Source: Umbilicaria muhlenbergii (Eukaryota; Ascomycota; Lecanoromycetes; Umbilicariales; Umbilicariaceae). From it: 64,000 nt of DNA. Location of the stretch: assembly GCA_000611775.1 (NCBI GenBank), contig KK106983.1:499542-563541 (forward strand), written 5' to 3'. The translations under genes and the position numbers were made by a program. How positions within the stretch are numbered: position 1 is the first letter of the stretch; every line of letters starts with the position of its first letter. Under the pieces are notes generated by a model. It saw only the letters and a list, made by a program, of their open reading frames with translations, made no database searches and had not been told where the DNA came from. This document shows, piece by piece, positions 48,301 to 60,721 of this stretch.

Positions 48301-48570
48301 ATAAGTGCTTTTGATGCAGCATTCAAAAACATGCAGTGACCTGATGTTTAAAATGCAAAGTGAAGTCTTTGATGCTATCAGTTTCTCTGAGACCCTCACT
48401 GCATTTAAATCTGATTAATACTTCATTGCAGGCAGACGCTGAAGGTTTTGTGACTTCATGAATGAGTTGAAAATTTCAGTAAAGGTCTCTTTATACAAAT
48501 GATGACAGTATATCACACGCCTCTATTTCAGGGACATCATGATAGTCATCATTGTAAACATGTTCAGTCA
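45365..48570 (-). pseudogene. Unknown element coding block (element B)
   Basis: Counterpart of 18931-21950. The least mutated part is 48087-47812: MMYHEFDHIFCSVFNKWRD, CLTFMTQQCNYNKRRR, a basic stretch, then SQCSAAGPISQTDNEKGEST. Upstream it reads EVTKPSASACNEVLIRFKC; downstream NDLNFLTFLTLIAREL and EDVILYECKK. No family recognised. A 157-bp duplication (46986-47299) is unique to this copy. Confidence 0.45.
46986..47299. repeat. 157-bp tandem duplication present only in element B
   Basis: GATGATCTTCAGATTAATAG recurs 157 bp apart and the following text (TCAGTTTCCTGCT and on) is repeated nearly unchanged. Element A has one copy near 20.54-20.7 kb. The two units differ far less than A and B do, so the duplication came after most of the mutation. 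Confidence 0.9.
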
Positions 48571-48582
48571 AATATGCAGTCG

Positions 48583-48656
48583 GTTCATTGAATGAAAACC
48601 AACATTCATTGAACTAAAACCAACATTCATTGAATGAAAATCAACATTTAATGAAT
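48583..48656. promoter_or_regulatory. Palindrome array of element B, four sites, 21-bp spacing
   Basis: Sites start at 48583, 48604, 48625 and 48646, matching 21975-22048 of element A in place and spacing. Confidence 0.85.
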
Positions 48657-48659
48657 GTT

Positions 48660-51600
48660 ATCTCCCTCAACTGTAGTACAATGTCACTTGCGCTCCTCAC
48701 TCAAGAAAGTCCTCTTCATAGATTGAATTGTACATGTCTCAATCACTGAAACTGTTGAGATAATAGATAATCCTCTTATGTTCTCAGGTTTTCTCTGTCA
48801 TCACTGATATGATGTGTACGCTCCTTATGATTGTGAACATCATATAGAACCTTTGACCCCTCACAGACTGAAGATTCTTTGAGGAACACTCTGATTAATC
48901 ACTTAATTCAATAATGTCATGTACACCGTGTTGGTGTGCCTTGTTGAGTGATTTGAATAGGTCAATTAAAGCATCAGTATGATGAATGTTCTTTCTCTTG
49001 TCATTTCATCACAGTGAATCTATCACTGATGCAATAAATTATAATTTCCCTGGTAGTCACCTGTTTAATATGTCAGGTGCATCAATGATATGATTAAGCT
49101 GTTCTTGAATCAGGACACAGTCACACCTTTAATTTTTAAACTTGTTTTGTCAGTCAGGCGTGCAATATACTCTCTCAGCTATCAGGACTTCAAGGTCATT
49201 CACATTCTTCTCATCTCATTTTCAGCACTTCAGTGACCCGTGTACACATATGTGATATGATTCAATTCAAGATGAGTCTTTTGCCTTATGATTCAAATCT
49301 CTGTCTGATACTGCAATGTCATTCATAGCATCCTGATGTTCTTTTACAAAACCTGTCAGGGTATCTAGTAAGCCCGGGATATTAAAAGTATCAGTGAGAG
49401 TTAAAACAGAGCATCACACTTTGAGGTTGAGCCTCACTGACTGTATTAATGAGGCTTCACTTCTTTTTGAGAGGCCTTTCAGCTTCTTAAGTGAATAAAC
49501 TCAGCTGGGTTTGATAGCTGAAGTTATCATTGCATTATGTGATGTTTAACTGTCCCTGGTACCACTGTGTAAGATGATGTCTTTCATAGTCAGTAGTTTC
49601 AAACAATGAGTGTTATGAAGCAACAGTTGTCATTGAAAGATCTTCTACTTGTTTATTTAATTAAAGTATGCTTTTATTAAATACTTGTGAGCAGCTTCAC
49701 TATGTTCTGTATTAACATTATCTGCAGCATCATATTTGTGAATGTGTTCAGTGTAGTGAGTCATCACATGTAGTTTTGAGATGTTAAAGTGCCCTTTGTT
49801 CATACTAAATTCAGACAGCCTCAGATGATGAAAGACATCCTTGAGTCTGTTTATTTAAAATAAAGCATGTTGCATGTATTGAAGAGTGTCCTCATCATGT
49901 GAATGATACTGTGTCAAAGTAACAAAGTTCATCATTGCTCATGCAAAATGCACTGCTGCCGGAGCGTGAGGAGTCAAGAGTGATGCAATTATAAAAATAA
50001 TCTGACAGACAATTGATCTCTGATCTGCTTCAGTTCATTGTTTAACACTGCTGTACTTCATGAATCTTTTCAAGCCTGAGAATGCTGAAATCAGATGAAA
50101 TCTCTGATCAAGTTGAGTCATCTTTAAGATGAAGTTGATTGAATCTCACACCTTCTTTCTTCTTCTTGCAGTGAAAACACTCTCCTCAATAAGTTCACTC
50201 AGTCATTAAATTAGGTAAGTAACCGTCCCTTTCAAGAGTTGATGAAGTACATCAATCATCATGAATTCATGTATGTTAACTTGATGATGAGCTCATGTGA
50301 AATTGATGATGAAATGAATTCAAGTGTTGTCATTATTCAGTATCTCTTCTTTCTCCTGACACTGAATTTAATTCATTGTTGTTTGATGAGTTTTTGAAGG
50401 TCAGTTGCCTTTCAGGTTTCTGTGCTCATTGAGAAGGACTTGACATATAATGCAGTGTTGATTCATTTTTACCTTTGTGATCAACACCTGTTCCTCATAG
50501 TTAATCATGAAGCTTACAATAACAGAGTAGCAGCATCTGATCTTCTCATCTGCACACTTTATTAAGATATCCTCTCTAGCAGCTGTCTTGACAGCTAATA
50601 CTCATCAGTCTTAATTGAATTGCTGTGAGCATGTGAAGTACATATGCTTTAGAATCAATGACAGTGTCATATGTTAAACTCTTGCTTTAATGTTATCATC
50701 ATCATTCCTCACAATCAGCAGGAAACTCAGAAGTACTAGATCAGATCATGTCTGAGAGCGCCTTGACTGTCAGTTTAAATTCCTTATGATTAAGTATACT
50801 GATCAAGCTGATAAATCATCTTGATGCTGTGTCAAAACTGTCTTGTCAGTGGAAATCAACAGTGGCACTATTGTTGCATCATTCAGAAGTTTCATCTGTG
50901 TCTCTCATCATCAGTCTTCAGTATGCATCTCACTATAAACCCTCTTGTTTTCAGAGTTATATTGCTGAGTTAAGACATATGTCAGATTACTGTTGAAGGC
51001 TTGATGACTTAATAAAAATCAGAGAGTGTTGATGATGTCTCTGTATTGTATATAATACATAATGTTCATTACCTCATCATAGGTAGATTTCACTGTAAAG
51101 ATTTAAGATGTTCACTCATCTTCACTCCTTACAGAGCTGATATCATATGAAATTTGATGTAACTTATCTAGTCATTCCTCTGCATTCTTGAAACTTAGGA
51201 GTGAATGAAAGTGATGCAGATGAGAATTCTTAAAGAATCTATTCACACTTCCTTTCATTGCCTGAGTCTGATGCAGTTAAAAAGCAAAGGCATAGTCTGT
51301 CTTGCTACAAAATGAGTGATAATTTGTGTTAATAGATGCATTTGTGCTCTGCTTATGATCATAATCTATAAAGGTCTCTGAATGAGCTGTATTTAAAATG
51401 TCTTCAGCTCAGCGGCCTGTTGCCTCTTGAAATGATTCAACTCATAAGGATGTTGATGTTGATAAAAGATTAAGTTGAACTGATATGCCTTCTGCCTGCA
51501 TTGATCCTTGTTTCATAAATGACTGTGAATCAGTTGATGTTCTTCAGGGAATTGAACATCCTTGATTGTCAGGAATATTCAGGAGGCTGTCATTCACATT

Positions 51601-51945
51601 AACATTATAATTCATCTCAAAGTTCATATACTCATTGCCTTGTTCCTCTGATACCTCTTCTGTTTCCTCAGGTATTATCTTGATAATCTCTCAGTTTGTG
51701 TCATTTTGTTCATTTGTTGTTAAGGGCATTAATGACAGTTCACATCATGAGATTCTTCATGACTGATTATGAACATGAACTGAGCACCTTGCTATATGAT
51801 GTTTTAATGCATTACTGTTATTCACACTTTTTCTGCAATCATTACACACATGAAACATGCTTCTCAACAAAGCATAAACTGTCTTTGCTAATGTTTGATT
51901 GCCTGAGTGTCTAGATGCAGTGACCGGGATGATGTTTCAATATTA
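48660..51945 (-). pseudogene. Plavaka-type transposase (element B)
   Basis: Same protein as 22050-25340. In this copy HHQVNIHEFMMIDVLHQLLK and GTVTYLI lie near 50.25 kb, and LTPHAPAAVHFA near 49.95 kb. It retains a few more CG-derived Arg/Gly/Pro codons than copy A. It is full of TGA codons. Comparing both copies gives mutual TG/CA differences at the same sites. Confidence 0.85.
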
Positions 51946-53230
51946 ATATCATCAACTCATGATTAGCATCAACACGGGTGTGGGCTGTATCTGTTTTCAA
52001 TGAAGTCAGTGTAGACATTTCACTCCTCAAGGTGTGACAGACAACAAAACATGAATAAGTCTTTGAAGAACAGAGAGATCAGTGAGTAATCTACACAGCC
52101 TCTTGATGAAAACAGTGTTGAGAAGTTTGATCTGATGCTCTCAGAGGTGTGTGAGTCAATCAAGACTCTGTTTAAATACACTACACTCTTGACAACACCT
52201 CCTCACTCAGGACTTCCCTCAACACTGTTGTAATACTTTATGTCCCTGAATCTGATTAATCAAGGCAAAGCCAATGAGCCTGATTCATCAAACCCTCAAT
52301 GAAAGATCATAACAGTGCATTTAAATTTAATGTTGAGATCAGGTCCTGCACAGCAGCAAGAATATAAGCAATTTTAAGGCAGAGAACAGCACCCTGAGCT
52401 GAGGTGAATGATGCAGATGATGCAGAGAATGAGATGTAATGATGAAGGCAGGACTGATAAGAGACACAAGAGAGAATGAGAATAACACAGTGAAAACCTG
52501 TTCATTGTATCAGTCATAGCTTGACAGTAGATGAGGGTTATATCAGGTTAAAGGAACAGACTGATTGCAAGATGATGAGATGACAGCAGCAATGACACAG
52601 CTGTGTAAAGATGACAGCAGTGTCTTCTTAACAGTGTGTAATATGCTATTTAGTTCTCATGGCATGAAGAGTGTACAAGACAATGATGAAAGCACTGTTT
52701 CAATCTGCAGTTCCTGAGGTTTTGTGGCAGTTTTGATCATTAATTTCAAAAGTGATTATTTTTCATGAAGGAATGAAGTGCTGAACTAAGTCAGGTCAAC
52801 CCTCAGCTTTATATAATTAAGTTCAATTCTTGTATAACATCTTAATGACTTCAGTCTCACCCTGTTGATGACTGATAATGATAACAGTGTCATTACACAG
52901 CCTTTCATCAAGGTCTCTCATCAGCAATTTTGTATACTTAATGTATGTTGTCAGGCACCTGTCATCAATCATCATCTTAAGAAATATTCTGAACAGATCT
53001 CCTGACCTGACTACATCATGTCATTGCTACAGTTTGAACCCCCCTGTCTTCAAGACACAGTCAAAAATTCATCAAAGTGAAGCTGATGAGATGCAGGTGT
53101 TGCCTTCTATGTCTTATTATTCATGCTCAGGTCATCAGTCTTCACTTGAAATTATGAATTATCACGCATGTGAACGCATCTGAGAAACATTAAAGGTTGA
53201 AATGATATGATTTTCACCTGAGTCATCAGT
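51946..53230 (-). pseudogene. Unknown element gene upstream of transposase (element B)
   Basis: Counterpart of 25341-26620: SEDLFRIFLKMMIDDRCLTT and RDFDERLCNDTVIIIS-type text on the minus strand at about 53.05-52.88 kb. The part from 52893 is repeated at 61575 on the other side of the cargo. Confidence 0.45.
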
Positions 53231-53240
53231 CTCTTCACTT
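52893..53240. repeat. Direct repeat flanking the cargo (left copy)
   Basis: About 350 bp matching 61575-61930 (and A 26283-26660), starting at CACAGCCTTTCATCAA. Element C is colinear with A beyond this block, while B diverges from A near 53.28 kb. Confidence 0.85.
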
Positions 53241-53520
53241 AGCACGCAGGAGTATCAGGAATGTCATCAGCAGCAAAGTTGTAATGATTATAAAAGAGAT
53301 AAGGTGAGTGATCTCTGAGCATGAATTTACATTGTAACAAGCATGTTATGAAGATATTTAAGTGTAAAATCATCAGTGACTGTTCTTGAAGATGATGATA
53401 CATCATGTGCCTCATGAAAGAAGCCTCACATGCAGAATAAAGTTTTAAATCAGGACTGATGATTCTGTGACACAGAGCATTCAAGTTTGCTTCATGCTTC
53501 ATATTCATGTTACACTGCAT
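53239..53520 (-). pseudogene. Upstream extension of the element B unknown gene
   Basis: A 93-codon open frame on the minus strand (HRIISPDLKLYSACEASF, HHLQEQSLMILHLNIFI, YNFAADDIPDTPAC) leads into the conserved unknown gene. Elements A and C have different sequence at this position. Unrecognised. It could be the original N-terminal part of that gene or the first piece of the cargo. Confidence 0.4.
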
Positions 53521-53639
53521 CTACATCTCATGTGCATATTTACATTCACTTACTTGCTTGACAGTCTTGTTGACACTGCTTATCTTCTTTCTTATTCATC
53601 ACACATCTCTTTTCTTCCTCTCTTCATTCATTAACTTGC

Positions 53640-54110
53640 TTAATTATTAAGTCAAGTAAGCTTGTCTCTTCTTTATTCATCAGTCTTCTTTCTTCTTCTT
53701 TCTCAACTTCTCTTTACTCATCAGTCTTCTTTCTTCTTCTTCCTCAAGACAGTAAGTTTGTTTTCTTCTCTTTACTCATCAATCTTCTTCTTTCTTGTTC
53801 AACACAGTAAGCTTGCTCTCTTCTCTTTACTTATCAGTCTTCTTCTTTCTGCCTCAACACTTCTTTACAATTCACATGTTTATTTAATGCCTTCTTGATT
53901 ACTCACCTGACATCATCTTTTTTTCTTAAGACTCTCTTCTTTCCTTCTTGAGATTCTCACTTATGCATTAAATAAAGCATAGTTCACTGAACATAATATG
54001 ATTCATTGAACTGTGCATCTTCTTCTTTCTGCCTCAACACTGTAAGCTTGCTCTCTTCTTTGTACTCATCAGTCTTCTTCTTTCTGCCTCAACATGTCTT
54101 CACAATTCAT
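53640..54110. repeat. Pyrimidine-rich imperfect tandem repeats
   Basis: About six imperfect units built on CTTTACTCATCAGTCTTCTT and AACACAGTAAGCTTG, strongly C/T rich on the plus strand. It lies upstream of the gene at 54327 and may be its promoter leader. Confidence 0.75.
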
Positions 54111-54279
54111 GTATTTGTCTGATGCTTTACATGTTTACTCACTCAACATTCATCTTCCTTCCTCAAGACTCTTCTTTCCTTATCAAAACTCTCACTTATG
54201 CATTGAACGGATCATAGTTCACTGAACATCACAAGGTTTATTGAACATCACACAGTTCAATGAATTAAGCTTAATGAAC
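53982..54279. promoter_or_regulatory. Palindrome arrays upstream of the first cargo gene
   Basis: Group one: GTTCACTGAAC at 53982 and ATTCATTGAAC at 54001. Group two: GTTCACTGAAC at 54217, GTTTATTGAAC at 54236, GTTCAATGAAT at 54255 and GCTTAATGAAC at 54269. Most spacings are 19 bp. The second group ends about 50 bp before the gene at 54327. Confidence 0.8.
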
Positions 54280-54326
54280 ACATCACTTCACCTCACCTCA
54301 CCTCTTACCTCACCTTTAACTTTAAT

Positions 54327-55583
54327 ATGTCAGCTGAGAATTCAAAGAGAGCCACGGCTCTATTACATAGTGAGGATCAGGTCAATGAAGAAATTTCAGA
54401 GTACAAAAACTTAACAGAGGTCAGGAAGATGATCTCTTGACTCATGAATGATCATATGAAAGAGATCAACAGCACAATTAAAGAGTACATGATCAAGAAT
54501 CACCTGAAGCAGAAGAGATTGAAGAGTGCATCTGATCAGTAAATGCTGAAATCAATAATTGTGATCCTGACTGAACTTCATCATGATATCTGAACTCAAT
54601 ACTCTGATAATTTCATCTTCATCATGCTTAAATTCATCATCAGATGAGCGTTGTACAATCAACAACACAAGATGAAGTACTGAAAGAAGCAGAAGAGTGA
54701 CAGAGCATCTGTTAATAAGATGCATCAACTCACTTCATAATCTTCAGTCAAATCTAAAATGCCCTTTAAGCTGTTGAGTGAATTTAATGCATACTGATCT
54801 GAAACCTCTTTCTCCTCAACATCATCAGCAGTTTCAGTGAACATGAAAGATTTTGAGATCACAATGCAACTGTTAGATGAGGGAAAACTCTTCATTATCT
54901 CTCACATCAGTGTTAATGATATCATCTTGAATAATCTGACCCCTGACTGAACACCTTTTTCACAGGTTAATTTCAAGTTGTGATCAGCTGTTCTGACAAC
55001 TGACCTTGAGTACATTATTGCACACTGAATTGAGTACTCCTTCACTGATCATATTGTGAGTGTCAACAGCGCCAGACTTCTCAAAGCAGTCATCAGTGAT
55101 GCATGAGTCAGGGGCTTATCAGCTGCTGTGTTTAATGTTCATTCATCATCAGTCTCTCACGGTAAGCTTGATCCTCCTGAGGAGTGAATGATATGATTGC
55201 TGACTCTGTTTATAAATCTCCTTCAGACTTCTCAAGAGCCCTCTCCTCCTAAACTGCTGTTGAAGTGATCACTGAGTGGACACAATATTGGCCAAGGAAG
55301 TAGTCAACAAGAAAGCAGGTGAAGAAGACTGCATCAAGTGAAGATTATTTCAACTGATGAAGAAAGTTCTGATGAGGATGTTGTAGATGTCAGTCAGAAT
55401 GAGGGTGCTGAGAAAGGGATAAAAATCACTGAGAACATGCAAGGGGTCAAAAGTCATGAGCTGAAGTTTATGATTGAGAGTATTGAGATCAACAATACAG
55501 GGAGGCAGGAAGATGTGAATGTAAATGATGATCAAGACATCAATATGAGAGAGGATGAGAAACTTCCTAATGTTGAAAAGTAA
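54327..55583 (+). pseudogene. 418-codon unknown cargo gene, one continuous frame
   Basis: From ATG 54327 one frame runs to the TAA at 55581-55583, with only TGA-type stops inside. It starts MSAENSKRATALLHSED and has a Lys/Arg-rich, probably helical N-terminal part (KEINSTIKEYMIKNHLKQ). The middle includes KLLSEFNAY ... MQLLDEGKLFIISH. The C-terminal part is acidic (TDEESSDEDVVDVSQNEGAE, then NVNDDQDINMREDEKL). The middle resembles the region just upstream of the 968-codon gene (27.72-27.9 kb), which hints at a shared ancestral gene. Not recognised; size and charge would suit a structural or regulatory element protein. Confidence 0.65.
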
Positions 55584-55639
55584 GTGTCAATTCATGTGAT
55601 GAGTTAACTCACTAGCTAATATAAACTCATAGAATGTAT

Positions 55640-57450
55640 AAGAATATTGACTTTATTGTGACTGAACATTTATCTTAAGAGCACTGAAAAGACTGTGCCT
55701 GCTTATTCTGTCACAATCCTCTCAAGGTGACTGACAATGACAAGATTAAAATCACTGAGTTGAAATCCCCCGTGTACTCATACCAAGCATTTGAGGTATT
55801 CATCATGATGAAGATGAAATGTTGGCAGAGGAGGGGTTGAAACACAGATGACATGAGACTCAGCAAGGTTTGCAACAATTCAGTACACACTGCACTCATG
55901 TCATTAATTAAGTGATAAACTGTTGAGCAATTAACTCTGATCACGTTAATGTGAATCCTGAAGATTACTCACCACAGCATCAAGTCTGCCTGAAAGGAGA
56001 AATGAATTGATTTACATCTCACACAGGGCATGAAGGAGGTACTGCAACAACTTAAATTTATCTGTTCATTTAAAAATACCTACAGGATTGAATGCCCTTG
56101 CGTGAATGCAAGCTCAGTCAGTCAGATGATCCTCATTAAAAAACTGAACCTCATTCTGATGCCTGCTGCCCTGATGCTGCAGTGAATGAATATGTGTGTG
56201 ATACATCTGAACCTACAAGATTCTCATTTTGAGTGGCAGATCTGACACGCTTATGAGGATTTAAAACTCAACAAGATCACATCAGCTCTTTCAGAGATGA
56301 ATCATCCTCTGATTACACCTCAACTCCTTGATGCAACAAAACTGAAGGACTCAAAATGAATTGTCTTTGAACAATTAAAGTTGATTTGTGTCATCACCTC
56401 AGGGAGTTATCCTGAGCATGTCATGAAGAAACTTGAACATTGATTTACTTAAACAAGATCAACACACAGAAGCAAACAGCCTAAACAAAAATGAGTAGAA
56501 TGACAGCTATGCTGAGGCTGAGTCATCATAAATGAAGAGCATACTCAGTACTAAGAAAGTTCATTTGCTGTAAGGCTCATCCTGGCATTGAGAAAAAATC
56601 TCATCACACATAAGTGATTCATGAAAAAGACATCATTAAAGCAATCCTCTGCTCAGATGACACATTAAACAGGAACATTACAGAATGAATCATGAATGAT
56701 GAAAATCTTGATGTCTGTGTGAAAAGAAAAACAGGCTCATCACATGAACCTTCACATGTGTACAACTCAGGCACTTGTAGCGCTAGAAAAGGAGCATCAA
56801 TGCATCATTGAAGGCAGTGATAAGAGAGGCTGACTCACTGCATCAGAATACATAGTCAACATTTAAAAGATGATTTCAACCTTATGATTAAAGAGATCAG
56901 TGAAGATGTTTAAATTTTTTGATAACTCACTTACTGAACATATCTCAAACACACATGTTGTTATCAGCTGCAGCCTACTGAAGCAGTTTCATGAAATGAT
57001 CAACAGGTTGATGATAACAGCTTCCTCAAAGATGATGAAGGAGCACTGAGTTGCAGTGATAAAATGAGAGGTGACTCAAGGCTTCAAGAGGGACCCTCTG
57101 AAAATAAATGTGAGATAATGAATCAGGTGAGTATGAAAGATGAAGATCTTAAGTTTCTGACTCTTGTTAAAAGTGCATCTCATCATGAAAGACTTGAATT
57201 GAACTGCTGAGAAGATTCAGGACAACAGGTGAGCAAAAATGATATTAAATCAATTATATAAGCTGCAGAGTTCAGCAAACTCTCCTTATGAAGTGCTGAT
57301 GATGACAATTGAGGACAAGGAGAACTTCTTAAAGGCTGCAGCTGTACATCACCTCATCACAGAAGAGTGAGATGCAGGTGAAAAAGTAATATTCTGCTGC
57401 ATGTCCCTCATCAGCGCTTTAATTTTATACTGAGTAAGTTCACTTTTGTG
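55640..57450 (+). pseudogene. Possible SNF2-type helicase remnant in cargo
   Basis: Tentative. Near 55.77-55.9 kb the plus strand reads SPVYSYQAF, then QRRG, a stop, NTDDMRLSKV. This could be a decayed form of the helicase sequence around motif I (Q..G......GGI.ADDMGLGKT): GGA-to-AGA and GGC-to-AGC changes would give R and S at the two glycines. Later text (ITSGSYPEHVMKKLEH, AVRLILALRKNLI and HVVISCSLLKQFHEMIN) reads as protein over about 1.7 kb, but no second helicase motif is convincing. Introns are likely. It follows the gene at 54327 on the same strand. Confidence 0.35.
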
Positions 57451-57524
57451 AACCAGCTAACTCTTCTCTGCTGATGAAACAGCATTGATGATGAAGATCT
57501 TGACTATTGTGTTGACAGCTGATC

Positions 57525-58020
57525 ATGAAGCAGTTTCTTCACAATGTTATTGAAGGACAGTCAGCATTGATGCATGAAAACCTCTTCAAGATTAAGGTAA
57601 TGAAGATCATGAACCTCTTTCAGGAGGAGCTCATGATGTTGACAGCTCATTTAAAAAAAAGACTGCTGACCTACATTGTGTTGATGATGAAACTTATTGA
57701 TGTAGATTATACACTGCACAAGGCCTGAATACAGGTTCAGTTTGAACCTGAATGAATAAAACATGATCAACAACAAGTGAAGAAACAGGTCAACTGAATT
57801 GAGCAGAAGCAGTCAACACTGACATATGCAATTCAATGTCAAGCATCAGATGTAGAGAGGGTCATATATGATCATCAGCATCATCAGATGTGATTAATGA
57901 ACTTAGCCCTTAACATAAAGATGATGACTGAAGATGTGTTTCAACAGGGCTTGCAGGATGATGTTAATGATGAATTATAAATCATTACATCAGAAGATAA
58001 GCTATCAGAAGGGCTGAAGC
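57525..58020 (+). pseudogene. Unknown cargo coding stretch
   Basis: An open 67-codon frame starts MKQFLHNVIEGQSALMHENL. It continues read through TGA, with FEPE-IKHDQQQVKKQVN, VERVIYDHQHHQM-LMNLAL and QQGLQDDVNDEL, to about 58.0 kb. It is rich in Gln, Lys and Leu and probably helical. It may be the end of the preceding gene. Not recognised. Confidence 0.4.
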
Positions 58021-58302
58021 AGGTGAATATCATATGAAGGTGTTAAAACATTGTCTTGAGCAGTCAGATAACATATCATAATTCACAATGCAAGCATACA
58101 CTCAAGATTAAGAATTGTTCCCTATAATTGTGTCATGAAGTATCAGCACTCAATAACAAAGCCAGTGATGTGCTCTTTCACATATGTGAAACATAACATC
58201 AGGTATACAGACTGAGCCCTCTCTAAGTTACTGTAACTTAAAAGTGTTAATTTTGAGACCCCTCACATATCATAACATGTCAACAAACAGGGGTGGTACC
58301 TG

Positions 58303-58356
58303 GTTCATTGAACATGAAATCACAGTTCAATGAACGCAAAATGTGATTCAATGAAC
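58303..58356. promoter_or_regulatory. Palindrome array inside the cargo, 21-22 bp spacing
   Basis: GTTCATTGAAC at 58303, GTTCAATGAAC at 58325 and ATTCAATGAAC at 58346. It lies in the gap between the stretch ending near 58.0 kb and the coding region starting near 58.56 kb. Confidence 0.85.
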
Positions 58357-58559
58357 ATAAAACTTCAATTGCATGAACGCGTGCAATTAAGGTACTTGTC
58401 AGTAAAGCTTTATCTCACTTACTCACTGTCTGCTCACTCAATTGAATTAGTAGTCTCATCACATTTATTAATCATTTATTGCAACTGCTCTACATACTAC
58501 TACGGCTGCACTTTCACCTCAATATTACCAGTGTGATTCAAAATGAGGTCAGTTGATGT

Positions 58560-59049
58560 GTGATATGAAGTCACTACTCAAGCAAGATTCAGAAACACAG
58601 AGATGATTGCAGTATCTGAGTTGAAGGGAGGATCTTAAACAAGAAAGAAGAGTACAGAAGAGAAAACTGCATGATGATATAAATCATGTTCAAGCAGAGC
58701 AGGCAGTCACTATTGCAGACTTTGACAAGCTGAGTCACAATTTCTACATTGTTCAGGCTCAATTTCAAGAATTTATGACAAGACAAGAGTGAAGGCTGAA
58801 TTACATGCAGTCAACTCACTTTAAATGAAACAAAACAGTTACCTTGAAGTCTTATGAGTTGAGATTCAGATGTATGAAAGCCATGAGTGAAGATCACTTG
58901 TCATATTGTGAAGAGGCAGTTGCATGAGATCATCATGATTAAAATTAATAAATCATCACTGACATCATCAGCCTTGCACTGAATATTGCTACGCTGAAGG
59001 TATCCTCCCACAGATCATGTAGTCAAGAAATGATGTCATCATGTAGTCA
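58560..59049 (+). pseudogene. Unknown cargo gene, coiled-coil-like
   Basis: The plus strand read through stops gives KRKLHDDINHVQAEQAVTIA, LSHNFYIVQAQFQEFMTRQE and MKAMSEDHLSYCEEAVA. The protein is charged and helical in character. No family recognised. It runs into the 300-bp tandem duplication that follows, with stop-laden but coding-like text. Confidence 0.4.
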
Positions 59050-59649
59050 AGAAACAGCATCATCATGTTGCATTACTCAAGCTCAATGTGAGGCTGACCT
59101 TAATACTTGCAAGCAGTCAGCCAACATCATTCAAGTTGTGAATCAACAGAGTCTGAAGTGCTCATGATCAGCAACAGTAAAATCACAAGCGCTGTTTGCA
59201 CAAGAAGATATGAGATTCATGAACCTTGATGACCTTGATTGTGAGGCTTCAACACCAAGGAAAAAGTGACACCTCTGTAGCAGCAGCTATGTGGATTCAA
59301 CAAGCAGAGATGATGAGATGAATGATGTCATTCAGACTACTACTTCTCAAGAAACAGCGTCATCATGTTGCACTACTCAGGCTCAATGTGAGGCTGACTC
59401 TAATACTTGCAAGCAGTCAGCCAACATCATTCAAGTTGTGAATCAACAGAGTCTGAAGCGCTCATGATCAGCAACAGTAAAGTCACAAGTGCTGTTTGCA
59501 CAGAAAGATATGAAATTCATGAATCTCAATGACCTTGATTGTGAGGCTTCAACATCAAGGAAAAAGTGACACCTCTGTAGCAGCAGCTATGTGAATTCAA
59601 CAAGCAGGAATGATGAGACAAATGATGTCATTCAGACTACTACTTCAAG
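59050..59649 (+). repeat. 300-bp tandem duplication
   Basis: The block starting GAAACAGC-TCATCATGTTGC recurs exactly 300 bp later (about 59051 and 59351). The copies are nearly identical, differing by transitions. The unit is a multiple of three, so a protein frame would survive. Confidence 0.92.
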
Positions 59650-59771
59650 ATTGAGGAGACAACATGATAAGCATTTATCATTATGATATCTGCTCAGAAC
59701 TTCACTACAGTGAAGAAAACATATGCTTGAATGATCATAAGCTTTACACTCATACCACACCTTCATCTTGC

Positions 59772-60127
59772 GGCAGCAAATGCTTCAAAGTTGATCAGCC
59801 TCAAGAGCAGAACATGAAGGACCTCAGTTTTAAAGAACTGATTAATAAGATTCTGAACACTCTGCCTGTTGCAAACATGAAGCTGGACTCAGAAGAGGCT
59901 GAGGATGTCATTATGATGAGTCAGCACTTGAGTGACAAAGATCATTATAGGCAGCAAATGCTTCAAAGTTGATTAACCTCAAGAGCAGAACATGAAGGAC
60001 CTCAGTTTTAAAGAACTGATTAATAAGATTCTGAACACTCTGCCTGTTGCAAACATGAAGTCAGACTCAGAAGAGGCTGAGGATGTCATTATGATGAGTC
60101 AGCACTTGAGTGACAAAGATCATTATA
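59772..60127 (+). repeat. 178-bp tandem duplication in the PRP28 fragment
   Basis: GGCAGCAAATGCTTCAAAG starts units at 59772 and 59950; both encode KDLSFKELINKILNTLPVAN. The unit is 178 bp, not a multiple of three. Confidence 0.93.
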
Positions 60128-60662
60128 GACAAACAATGATGTACACAGCCACTATGCCCTCAGCTGTTGAGTGCATCATCAGAAAATATCTACGCAGGCC
60201 TGCTATCATTACTATAAGTAACATGAGTGAGGCTGTGAGAATGATCAAACAGCGCATTAAATTCATCAATGAAGAAGATAAGAGGAAGAAACAGCTTTTG
60301 AAGATATTATCTTTGAGGGAATTCACACCTCAAATCATCATCTTTGTCAATATTAAATGAAACTGTGATGCTGTTGCTAAAGATGTAAAGCATATGAGCT
60401 TTTCATCAGTCACTCTTCATGATAATAAAACACAAGAGCAGAGAGAGGCTGTGCTGACATTCATACACAACAGCACTACTGATGTTCTGGTTGCTATGAA
60501 TCTCATCAGTAGAGGTATTGATGTGCAAGACGTCAATCTTGTGATCAACTTCAACATGACAATGAACATTGAGAGCTACACGCATTGAATTGATCATACA
60601 GATCATGTTGACAAGAGTGATGTTATTATTATGTTTCTTGACAATGAGGACGCTGATGTTAT

Positions 60663-60721
60663 GTAAGATTTACTTATCAGTGACTGATGACTTTTGAGCA
60701 TTTTACTGACTTGATCTCTAG
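60663..60721 (+). other. Retained spliceosomal intron in the PRP28 fragment
   Basis: Starts GTAAGA and ends CTCTAG, with a TACTGAC branch-point-like site about 20 bp before the end. Removing these 59 bp joins DADVM to YDFKQM in frame, as in Prp28 proteins. Confidence 0.85.

Noticed and set aside
53662-53898. Hydrophobic Leu/Phe/Ser-rich frame of 78 codons
   Set aside because: It is a reading of C/T-rich tandem repeats upstream of the first cargo gene, with no sign of a conserved protein.
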